From the IMG/VR virus record IMGVR_UViG_3300038441_000363, positions 1 through 26,302 of that record: 26,302 nucleotides of DNA. One strand, written 5' to 3'. Origin of the DNA: a virus. How positions within the stretch are numbered: the first letter of the stretch is position 1; every line of letters begins with the position of its first letter. Below the pieces are notes generated by a model. The model worked only from the letters and a program-made list of their open reading frames with translations. It did no database searches and was not told the DNA's origin. Positions 12,847 through 18,788 of the stretch are shown here, one piece after another. The position numbers and the translations under genes are program-made.

Positions 12847-14804
12847 TAGACGCTCCTCGGTACATGGTTGATGGTCCGGGCGGCCTTGCGGTTGACCGCG
12901 TTGGCGGTCTTGACCATCCGGGCCTGGAAGGGCTCACCGTCGAACACGGCGTACACGGTCATGTTCGAGCCGCCCAGGGCCCCGGACAGCGGGGACTGCG
13001 CGAGCAGGCTCATGGACCGGCTCGGCTGGGTCAGGGGCAGCACGAGTTCCGGACGGTAGTTCTCGCCCAGGATCGCCGAGGTGGGCTCCGTGACGAACCC
13101 GCCGTCCGCGTACGCGATCTGGGTGCCGCCGGGGACCTTGATGTTGCCGGACAGCTTGGCGGCCTTACCGGCGGCGTTCAGGTTGGCGATCAGGTTCTGG
13201 ACGGCGGTGTTGGCCAGGTTCGTGGCGTACAGGAGCCCGGCGGTCTTCGGAGGGATGGGTGGCAGCCCGGCGAGCTCGGCGTACTTGCCGAACAGCTCGT
13301 CGAACTGCTTGATGTTGCCCCCGCGCTCCTTGTGCTCAGTGCGGATCCGGGCGATCTCCTTGTCGTAGTACTCCTGAGCTTCCTCGTTGGTCATCTCCCC
13401 GGCCTCCACCTGGGCGCGTACGAACTCTCCCAGCTTGGTGATCTGGCGGTCGTAGAGGTCGATGAGGTCCAGGCCGTGCTTCTTGTTCTTGTTCAGGGAG
13501 CCGCCGTACTCGTCCAGGTGCTCCTTGGTGTCCAGGATCGACCGGCGGTAGTCCGTCTCGCTGCTGATGGCGTCATGGGTGGCCTTCGTGAGCAGGTCGA
13601 AGGCGCGCCGCATCTCATCGAGCTTCTTGGTCTCGTCGTCGGTGGCCTTCAGGGCGAGCTCCGTGGCCCCGGTGAAGTCGCCCATGGCTATGGTCGCCGT
13701 GCCGATCGGCCTGATGGATTTCTCGGTCAGCGAGGAGCTGAAGATCTGGGCGAACTCGCCCATGATGTCCTTGGCGTCCTTGCCGGTGTCGGTCAGCGAG
13801 ACCAGGGCGTCCACCAAGTCGATGACGACCTCGACCGCCTCGTACAGCACCTGTACCACCGGACGGACCGTGGCCCAGGTGTCCATGGCCCAGGAGACGA
13901 ACTCGCCACCTGCGATCACGAGATCCACCAGCAACTCCGTGAGGTCGCTCAGGGCCTGCGGGAGGTCGTCGTTGCTCAGGATGAGGTAGAACGCCTCGCC
14001 GACCGCGTACCCGACCTCCTCGAACAGCCTGACGATCTGCTCGGCCCACTCCTCGAAGTTGGCATCCGACAGGCCGTCCGACAGGCCCTGGATGACCCCC
14101 GAAAGACCCCGGGTGACCCCGTCCACTAGGGGCATGACGTACTTGCTGGCCTCATCGAAGAGGTTGCGCAGGACGGGATCCAGGTCCTCCAGGCGCTTCT
14201 CGAACAGGTCCATGGCGGCGATGGCGGCATGTCCGAACGCGTTCGCCGAGCGCACCAGGCGGTAGCGCAGGTCGTCCACGAACTCCTGGCCCCGGATCTC
14301 CACGGCCTCGAACTGGAAGGCCAGGGCCGTGCCACCGGCGGCGATGGCACCCACCAGGGCCGTCCCGGCTGCCGCACCGGCCGCAGCAGCGGCGGGAACC
14401 AGAGTGGCCAGCAGGACGCCACCGACAGCCGCCTTGGCCTGTGCGGGAAGAGCGCTGAAGCCGTCCTCAAGCGCGGAGATCAGCGAAGCCAGGGACTTGG
14501 TGATGATGTCCGGCTCGTCCAGCTCGTCGCTGAACCCCTTCTTGAACCTCTTGCCCGCCGTGCGTCCGGCCCGGTTGGCCGGGACGCTCAGGGTTTTGTC
14601 GATGTCCTTGTCGATGCCCGCCAGCGACTCGCTGATCCCCTCGCGGGCACCGGAACCCAGGTTGACCCCGAGCTTCTTGCCCAGGGACTTGTCGAGAGAC
14701 TTCTCCAGGCGGTCGGTGATGCGCTTGACACTACGGTCAAGATCCTTCTCGAACGGCGCGAGGTCCGCACGGACCCGGATGTACGCCTCACCAAGCTTCG
14801 CCAC
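12846..14804 (-). CDS. Tape measure protein
   Basis: A 652-residue protein and the longest gene in view. It has the usual plan: basic coiled-coil N-terminus (YIRVRADLAPFEKDLDRSVK), a long hydrophobic Ala/Gly-rich stretch at about 118-160 (AKAAVGGVLLATLVPAAAAA and onward), extended helices through the middle, and a C-terminal GFVTEPTSAILGENYRPELVLPL motif typical of tape measures. It sets tail length and passes DNA into the cell; 652 residues is short and predicts a tail of roughly 100 nm by the usual 0.15 nm per residue. The start is GTG 14804 without an SD site; TAGACT lies 6 nt upstream on the minus strand. Confidence 0.92.
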   Translation of the reverse strand: MAKLGEAYIRVRADLAPFEKDLDRSVKRITDRLEKSLDKSLGKKLGVNLGSGAREGISESLAGIDKDIDKTLSVPANRAGRTAGKRFKKGFSDELDEPDIITKSLASLISALEDGFSALPAQAKAAVGGVLLATLVPAAAAAGAAAGTALVGAIAAGGTALAFQFEAVEIRGQEFVDDLRYRLVRSANAFGHAAIAAMDLFEKRLEDLDPVLRNLFDEASKYVMPLVDGVTRGLSGVIQGLSDGLSDANFEEWAEQIVRLFEEVGYAVGEAFYLILSNDDLPQALSDLTELLVDLVIAGGEFVSWAMDTWATVRPVVQVLYEAVEVVIDLVDALVSLTDTGKDAKDIMGEFAQIFSSSLTEKSIRPIGTATIAMGDFTGATELALKATDDETKKLDEMRRAFDLLTKATHDAISSETDYRRSILDTKEHLDEYGGSLNKNKKHGLDLIDLYDRQITKLGEFVRAQVEAGEMTNEEAQEYYDKEIARIRTEHKERGGNIKQFDELFGKYAELAGLPPIPPKTAGLLYATNLANTAVQNLIANLNAAGKAAKLSGNIKVPGGTQIAYADGGFVTEPTSAILGENYRPELVLPLTQPSRSMSLLAQSPLSGALGGSNMTVYAVFDGEPFQARMVKTANAVNRKAARTINHVPRSV

Positions 14805-14816
14805 GAACTCAGTCTA
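14802..14816 (-). promoter_or_regulatory. Candidate -10 box of a leaderless tape measure promoter
   Basis: On the minus strand TAGACT (14816-14811), 6 nt (GAGTTC), then the GTG of the tape measure gene. It lies in the 26-nt gap after the chaperone gene. The hexamer is identical to that before the plus-strand gene at 18330. No -35 box is recognised. Confidence 0.55.
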
Positions 14817-14830
14817 CTTGAGCGATCATG

Positions 14831-15352
14831 TCAGTCCCGGGCGAAAGCCATGAGGTCGTCGCGGGTGGACATCGGTGGCGTGACGAGTTCGGCGACACCC
14901 TGCGGGGTCTTCATCAGGCGCATGTTCAGGGCGTCCCTGCCTTTGCCGTCCAGGCGCTCCATGAGCATGGAGTACGCAGCGTCCAGCCAGTCCGTGAGAC
15001 CCTCCTCGTCCGCACGGACCCCCTGGCGAACCAGGATGCCGTTGACCTGGGTCCAGTTCTCCCAGCACTCCTGGATCAGGTTCAGGACCCAGAACCAGTC
15101 CCGTCCACCTGCACGGCCCAGAGCTGCGTAAGAAACGTTAAGACAACGTACTTGCATATCGGGCAGCTCAGACCAGAGGTCGTAAACCCTCCTGATGTCG
15201 CCGTCACGGACAAGACCTGGGAACACTCCGGACAGGTCAGGACTGAGTGCTCCAAAGATCCAGTCAGCGGCGGGTGCAGCTCGGAGTCGGAAACTCTGCC
15301 CGGCACAGGTGACGACAACGGACTTCCACCTACTTCTGCGTACGCCGGGCAT
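14831..15352 (-). CDS. Tail assembly chaperone, second reading frame
   Basis: A 173-residue frame that overlaps the first chaperone ORF by 23 nt. The sequence has the layout of actinophage second chaperone parts: an early VVVTCAGQSFRLRA segment, DWIFGALSPDL, VRDGDIRRVYDLW, a Trp-rich GGRDWFWVLNLI..CWENW and LVRQGVRADEEGLTDWLDAAYS. These proteins coat the tape measure during tail assembly. The ORF is in the +1 (equivalently -2) frame relative to the first, so either a non-canonical slip or reinitiation at ATG 15352 (AGAAGG 6 nt upstream) is needed. Codon use is unusually AT-rich at third positions in the first half. Confidence 0.78.
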   Translation of the reverse strand: MPGVRRSRWKSVVVTCAGQSFRLRAAPAADWIFGALSPDLSGVFPGLVRDGDIRRVYDLWSELPDMQVRCLNVSYAALGRAGGRDWFWVLNLIQECWENWTQVNGILVRQGVRADEEGLTDWLDAAYSMLMERLDGKGRDALNMRLMKTPQGVAELVTPPMSTRDDLMAFARD

Positions 15353-15878
15353 TCGCGGCCTTCTTGGCGGTCGCAGCCTTGCGGATCGGGTTCGGGTTGG
15401 CCTTCTTGACCGCCTTCTTGGCGGCCTTCGGCGGTGCCGCGTCGTCGTCAGGCTGCGGGTCTCGCCCGAGGCTCATGACGGCACCGAACAGATCGGACAC
15501 ACTGACGACCCCGAGAAGCTGGGCCTCGACCAGGAAGTCCACATCGTCAGGGTTGACGATGAGGCCCTCGACGAAGGTCAGCATCTTCAGATCGAAGTCC
15601 TCGGAGATCGCCAGGATCCGCTCGTAGCGGATGTCGTCGGCGGTCTTCTTGTCGTCGCGGACGGCCTTGATGTCCTTGATCGTCTTGGCCCACACCCGGC
15701 GCACGATGAGGGCCTGGCCCGGTGCCGGGATCCGGAACAGGACCGAGCGCCCGGCCAGGTCCCGGCGGAACGTGTTGTCCGGATCCTTGGTGGTGACGAC
15801 CTCTGCGGGGACTCCCTGAGCCATCATGATGTCCAGGTCTTCCTCGGTGGCATCGTCGTCCATGGGCTCGTTCAGCAT
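15330..15878 (-). CDS. Tail assembly chaperone, first reading frame
   Basis: A 182-residue protein starting at ATG 15878. It begins acidic (NEPMDDDATEEDLDIMM), continues with a mixed fold (RSVLFRIPAPGQALIVRRVW, then FDLKMLTFVEGLIVNPDDVDFLVEA) and ends in a Lys/Ala/Pro-rich tail (AKKAVKKANPNPIRKA). Position directly before the tape measure and the overlapping second frame identify it as the gpG-like chaperone. The gap to the neck gene stop is 16 nt; AGGA about 10 nt upstream is a weak ribosome site. An alternative start is the ATG at 15863. Confidence 0.8.
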   Translation of the reverse strand: MLNEPMDDDATEEDLDIMMAQGVPAEVVTTKDPDNTFRRDLAGRSVLFRIPAPGQALIVRRVWAKTIKDIKAVRDDKKTADDIRYERILAISEDFDLKMLTFVEGLIVNPDDVDFLVEAQLLGVVSVSDLFGAVMSLGRDPQPDDDAAPPKAAKKAVKKANPNPIRKAATAKKAANARRTQK

Positions 15879-15894
15879 GTCTGCTCGATCCTGT

Positions 15895-16398
15895 CTAAAG
15901 CCGCGAGTTGGTCTTGATCGTAACCCGGAAGTTGTACCGGCGACCATAGACGGCCAGCGGGATCTGGAGGAAGCGGTTGGCCCGCTTGTTTCCGGGGTGC
16001 CGCACGCGCGTGAACAGGAAGTAGTCCGTGCGGGTCATGTGCCGCCGGAGCCTGGGGTTCGCCTTGCCACGGGGCCACTTGAACTTCAGCAGTGGCTTGG
16101 CCAGCCCGGACTTCGGGATGCGGTGCGCCCGGGAGGTCAGGGCCATGGAGGCAGCCCAGCGTACCGTGGCCGTGACGTCGGACTGGATCATGTTCGGGGT
16201 GTTGTTCCAGGTGCGCACCAGGGAGTCCGCCATGCGGGGACCCTGAACGGCCCGGCCGGATCCGTGTTTGTGCGATCCGCGCCGGGCCAGCCTCCTACCA
16301 CCCGTCAAGACGCCCTGGGTCAGCCGGGTCACCTGCTTGATCCCCTCGGCCCTCGACGTCTTCCGGATCGCCGGGTAGTCCGGCACCCACCTCGACAT
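15895..16398 (-). CDS. Neck / minor tail connector protein (HK97 gp10-like)
   Basis: A 167-residue, strongly basic protein (GGRRLARRGSHKHGSGRAV, then KFKWPRGKANPRLRRHMTR) with a beta-rich C-terminus ending in a strand (YNFRVTIKTNSRL). Size, basic charge and position just before the tail chaperones fit the HK97 gp10-type head-tail joining proteins. The ATG has an excellent ribosome site (GAGGAGGT, 5 nt spacing) and lies 15 nt after the stop of the nested membrane microprotein. The assignment is by context, not by a unique motif. Confidence 0.6.
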   Translation of the reverse strand: MSRWVPDYPAIRKTSRAEGIKQVTRLTQGVLTGGRRLARRGSHKHGSGRAVQGPRMADSLVRTWNNTPNMIQSDVTATVRWAASMALTSRAHRIPKSGLAKPLLKFKWPRGKANPRLRRHMTRTDYFLFTRVRHPGNKRANRFLQIPLAVYGRRYNFRVTIKTNSRL

Positions 16399-16672
16399 CG
16401 AGCACCTCCTCGGTCACCTTCGTCTTCGTCCGCCGCTTGCGAGCCTTCGGCCGATCCCCTGCGCCACCAGGATCAGCGGCGACAGCATCAGGATGAGCAG
16501 CATGGTCCCGTACAGCCAGGAGCTCAATCGATCCTGGATACTCATCAAGCACCTCCTTCGGTACTTCCCGAAGGTAACCCCTGTTGACAAGCGGAGACTG
16601 ATCGACGTCCGTCCAGATCACCTGACCGATGACGCGGGGTCCGTGCGAGACCGTGACGAGGTACGCGGGCAT
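16295..16672 (-). CDS. Small hypothetical protein with doubtful C-terminal extension
   Basis: A 125-residue frame starting in TGATG at the end of the Acb2-like gene. Residues 1-45 (MPAYLVTVSHGPRVIGQVIW, then VNRGYLREVPKEVL) look like a small conserved phage protein with several strands. From about residue 46 third-position GC collapses, while another frame at the same bases carries a membrane microprotein with an SD site. The frame then runs 104 nt into the neck gene. The real product may be only about the first third, with the rest an overlap left after loss of a stop near 16545. Confidence 0.55.
   Translation of the reverse strand: MPAYLVTVSHGPRVIGQVIWTDVDQSPLVNRGYLREVPKEVLDEYPGSIELLAVRDHAAHPDAVAADPGGAGDRPKARKRRTKTKVTEEVLDVEVGAGLPGDPEDVEGRGDQAGDPADPGRLDGW
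16414..16545 (-). CDS. Nested 43-residue membrane microprotein
   Basis: A complete small gene inside the 16672-16295 frame but in another phase. ATG 16545 has an excellent ribosome site (AAGGAGGT, 5 nt spacing). The protein has a polar start (MSIQDRLSS), one hydrophobic helix (about residues 10-29, WLYGTMLLILMLSPLILVA) and a basic end (GRRLASGGRRRR), as in a single-pass membrane protein with a cytoplasmic tail. Third-position GC is high in this frame and low in the enclosing one. Its TGA is 15 nt before the neck gene start, ideal operon spacing. Possibly a holin-like or assembly factor; not recognised. Confidence 0.68.
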   Translation of the reverse strand: MSIQDRLSSWLYGTMLLILMLSPLILVAQGIGRRLASGGRRRR

Positions 16673-16929
16673 CAGGGCACCTCCGTGTCGCTACCGTGGT
16701 GCTCCACGTCGTTGCAGGCCACGTGGGCGTTCAGCCACATCAGAGACTCCTGGAGCGCGGTGAGCGCCAGGGACAGCTCACGGGAACCCCGGCCGTAGCC
16801 CTCGACGTAGGAGAACAGCTCCATGTAGCGCATCCGGTTGGTCTCGTAGCGCTTCTGCTGCTCCGGACTCATGACGGGGTGGTACCCGAGGCGGCGAACG
16901 GCCTCATCGGAGATGACGACGAAACTCAT
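16672..16929 (-). CDS. Acb2/Tad1-hairpin family protein (cyclic-nucleotide sponge)
   Basis: An 85-residue protein. After RLGYHPVMSPEQQKRYE it has a helical hairpin with the family signature G-S-R-E-L-S-L-A-L-T-A-L-Q-E-S-L-M-W-L-N (about residues 49-68), matching the pattern gREkSLALTkLEeamMWaNaaiA of Acb2-type proteins. Acb2 forms a hexamer that binds cyclic dinucleotides and trinucleotides made by CBASS defence, so effector proteins are not activated; related proteins act against Thoeris signals. ATG 16929 has GAGGAG upstream. It is embedded in the virion operon between the tail-terminator-like gene and a small gene (TGATG overlap), so it should be made late, with virion proteins. Confidence 0.78.
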   Translation of the reverse strand: MSFVVISDEAVRRLGYHPVMSPEQQKRYETNRMRYMELFSYVEGYGRGSRELSLALTALQESLMWLNAHVACNDVEHHGSDTEVP

Positions 16930-16937
16930 GGTGCTCC

Positions 16938-17483
16938 TCAGCAGCACTTCGGGGACTGAACCAGCAGGTTCATCGTGCGGTCGATGCAGTTGCCCCGGGG
17001 CCCGTTGACGGTGATCCCCTGGATCAGCCACAGCCTACCCCGCGAGATCTTGTCGATCTCCCTGCCGAAGCAGCAGGCGGTCTCCTGGAGGATCCGCAGG
17101 GCCAGCGAGTCCGCGATGGCGTTGTCGGTGTGCTGGGCGCAGTCGGCCATGTGCTCCTGGCCCGCCGGGACGTAGCACCTCAGCAGGCCCACTTCGAGCT
17201 CCAGGGCCCAGGAGGTCGGGAAGCACTTGGTGGCGTCGGTGTCCGGCTCCGGGAAGTTCGAGCTCGGGAACGTGTTGCCGATCCGGACCCATCCGAGGCC
17301 CTGGCAGCACAGATCCTCACCGGTCATGGGGTCCAGGTCGTCGGTGATCGGAGCCTCGTTGGCCCGGAAGCAGAAGTTGCCCGGCGTCGGGTAGTCCACG
17401 ATGCCGTCCACGAACAGCCCCTGGAGGCAGTCCATGAGGATGCCCGCCATGCCCCACGCGGGGTTCTTGAGTTCGAGAGCCAT
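16938..17483 (-). CDS. Head-tail connector or tail terminator protein, cysteine-rich
   Basis: A 181-residue protein with 12 cysteines, including CC pairs (LCCQGLGWVRIGNTF, TACCFGREIDK, final KCC). The central segment SWALELEVGLLRCYVPAG followed by DNAIADSLALRILQETACC resembles the tail-terminator proteins of Streptomyces siphoviruses (an LEVGLLRC-type strand, then a D-rich helix). It follows the adaptor gene with a TGATG overlap, the usual position for stopper or terminator. The cysteine richness matches the neighbouring connector and suggests disulfides or metal sites in the neck. Confidence 0.65.
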   Translation of the reverse strand: MALELKNPAWGMAGILMDCLQGLFVDGIVDYPTPGNFCFRANEAPITDDLDPMTGEDLCCQGLGWVRIGNTFPSSNFPEPDTDATKCFPTSWALELEVGLLRCYVPAGQEHMADCAQHTDNAIADSLALRILQETACCFGREIDKISRGRLWLIQGITVNGPRGNCIDRTMNLLVQSPKCC

Positions 17484-18271
17484 CAGGACCCCTGGAAGGT
17501 GGTCTGGCGCGGCCACGGGGCCACGGCGCTGCTGAACACCCGGGGCTGGAACTTGAGCCCGTTGGGGTTGTAGGCGGCGATGATCTCGTCCACGGTCGAG
17601 ATCCCGGTCAGGCCCAGGGACAGCATGAGCTCGGGTGCCACGAACTGGAAGTCCACGTTGTTGCGGGTCATGCTGACGATCCGCGAGGACAGTCGGCATG
17701 ACGAGTCGCCCCTGCAACTCTTGACATACTCGCACGCCAGGATGGCCACCTGGTCCAGAACGTCCTGGGGTACCTCACGGCCACGGGTGTAGGTGACCTC
17801 CCAGACCCCGGGCTCGCCGGAGGCGACGTCGAAGCTGGGGCAGTCCGGCCAGCACTCACCACCCTGCCTGACGAGCCACTGGTAGTCGTCCACCCGGTAG
17901 GTCGCCGGATCCACCGCGACACCACCGATGGTCACCTCGATGATCTCCGCGACGGGTCCCGCGAGCTGCACCTCGCACCGTGGTTCACAGCAGCAGACCC
18001 CGGAGCAGAAGCAGTTGTACCAGACTCCGTCCAGGATGTAGGGCGTCCACAGACTGCCGGACCATCCCGCCCACAGCCAGGAGCCCAGGGCGTTGCACCC
18101 GCGCTTCATGCACGGCCGTACGGTGATCGGGCACAGCCCGAACTGCCGACCGGTCTTGGCGTACATCAGGGACGTGGCCCACCGGACGGCCTGATCCTTC
18201 ATACGGGGATCGGCACCGTTCCAGCAGTCACAGCACAGGGGATCGTCGATCACCCAGTCACACGCCGCCAT
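17483..18271 (-). CDS. Head-to-tail connector (adaptor-type), cysteine-rich
   Basis: A 262-residue protein starting at ATG 18271 behind CAGGAGGTG, a near-perfect ribosome site. The N-terminal segment AVRWATSLMYAKTGRQFGLCPITVRPC is the typical beginning of actinophage head-tail adaptors (gp6/gp15-like), which bind the portal. A beta-rich middle follows (EIIEVTIGGVAVDPATYRVD), then VWEVTYTRGREVPQDVLDQVAILACEYV. It carries 18 cysteines, many adjacent (VCCCEPRC). It appears to have its own minus-strand promoter upstream (TATGAT at 18296-18291). Confidence 0.78.
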   Translation of the reverse strand: MAACDWVIDDPLCCDCWNGADPRMKDQAVRWATSLMYAKTGRQFGLCPITVRPCMKRGCNALGSWLWAGWSGSLWTPYILDGVWYNCFCSGVCCCEPRCEVQLAGPVAEIIEVTIGGVAVDPATYRVDDYQWLVRQGGECWPDCPSFDVASGEPGVWEVTYTRGREVPQDVLDQVAILACEYVKSCRGDSSCRLSSRIVSMTRNNVDFQFVAPELMLSLGLTGISTVDEIIAAYNPNGLKFQPRVFSSAVAPWPRQTTFQGS

Positions 18272-18290
18272 CCGACACCTCCTGAACACG

Positions 18291-18296
18291 ATCATA
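18291..18296 (-). promoter_or_regulatory. Candidate -10 box for the connector-tail operon
   Basis: TATGAT on the minus strand (18296-18291), 19 nt before ATG 18271 with the ribosome site in between. The -35 is unclear. It would restart leftward transcription after the terminator at 18745-18774 and the inserted plus-strand gene. Confidence 0.5.
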
Positions 18297-18317
18297 CTCG
18301 ACAACGGGATGATCCCT

Positions 18318-18332
18318 TAGACTGTCGGCATG
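18318..18332 (+). promoter_or_regulatory. Candidate -10 box of a leaderless promoter
   Basis: TAGACT (18318-18323), 6 nt (GTCGGC), then ATG 18330; no SD site. A weak TCGACA at 18299-18304 is too close for a standard -35. Together with the minus-strand TATGAT at 18291-18296 this makes a compact divergent promoter region. Confidence 0.6.
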
Positions 18333-18674
18333 GCCCTGACCACCGTAACCGTCCATGGGCAGATCCTTGCTCCTGTCACCAACACGCCAGCCGTGGGCAC
18401 CGTCGTCTTCGACACGCTCATCGAGTTGCGTGACGTGGTGGACAACGTCGTCTACGCCCCGATGCGGTTCACGGCCACACTCGACGCCGGTGGGGAGTTC
18501 ACGATCGTCCTACCGGCCACGGACAACGCCGACCTGATCCCGGCGTCCTGGGTCTACCAGGTGTGGATCAACACCGACATCCTCAACGAGGTCCAGTACT
18601 TCCAGATCCCGTTCGCGCCGGGCACCACGGAGTTCGCGGATCTGGTACCCCTGGACTACGACCCGTGCGGATAG
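18330..18674 (+). CDS. Tail-fibre-like beta protein on the opposite strand
   Basis: A 114-residue protein. It has the repeat pattern of N-terminal domains of actinophage minor tail and fibre proteins: TTVTVHGQILAPVTNTPAVG, a TATLDAGGEFTIVLPATDN core, SWVYQVWI and FADLVPLDYDP. It is read against the surrounding virion operon and ends at a TAG amber codon. The next 20 codons stay in frame with very high third-position GC and stop at TGA 18735-18737 just before a terminator, so a longer form may exist. It could be a receptor-binding or decoration protein; the opposite orientation suggests separate regulation or later acquisition. Confidence 0.78.
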   Translation: MALTTVTVHGQILAPVTNTPAVGTVVFDTLIELRDVVDNVVYAPMRFTATLDAGGEFTIVLPATDNADLIPASWVYQVWINTDILNEVQYFQIPFAPGTTEFADLVPLDYDPCG

Positions 18675-18737
18675 AGCGCGGGGCTGATCGCCGGTGCCAC
18701 CGTGAGCTTCGACGGGGCCAACTGGCGCAAGAGCTGA
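18675..18737 (+). other. In-frame coding-like extension behind an amber stop
   Basis: Twenty codons follow the TAG in frame and end at TGA. Nineteen of twenty third positions are G or C, against 11 of 20 first and 13 of 20 second positions, a coding-type bias. The last residues, ATVSFDGANWRKS, look like a beta strand with a DGxNW turn. Readthrough, a recent nonsense mutation or a separate small ORF from GTG 18702 are all possible. Confidence 0.45.
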
Positions 18738-18744
18738 TGCGAAA

Positions 18745-18774
18745 GGCCCCGGAGCACGGGGGTACTCCGGGGCC
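18745..18774. terminator. Bidirectional terminator between convergent genes
   Basis: GGCCCCGGAG (18745-18754) and CTCCGGGGCC (18765-18774) make a perfect 10-bp stem with a 10-nt loop. It sits between the plus-strand gene ending at 18674 (or 18737) and the minus-strand gene ending at 18789, preceded on the plus strand by GAAA. Confidence 0.8.
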
Positions 18775-18788
18775 GGTACAGGGTTCGC

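Noticed and set aside
12864-14129. A 421-codon plus-strand frame opposite the tape measure gene
   Set aside because: Antisense shadow of the tape measure frame, with repetitive Gly/Val/Leu/Asp composition and no start signals.
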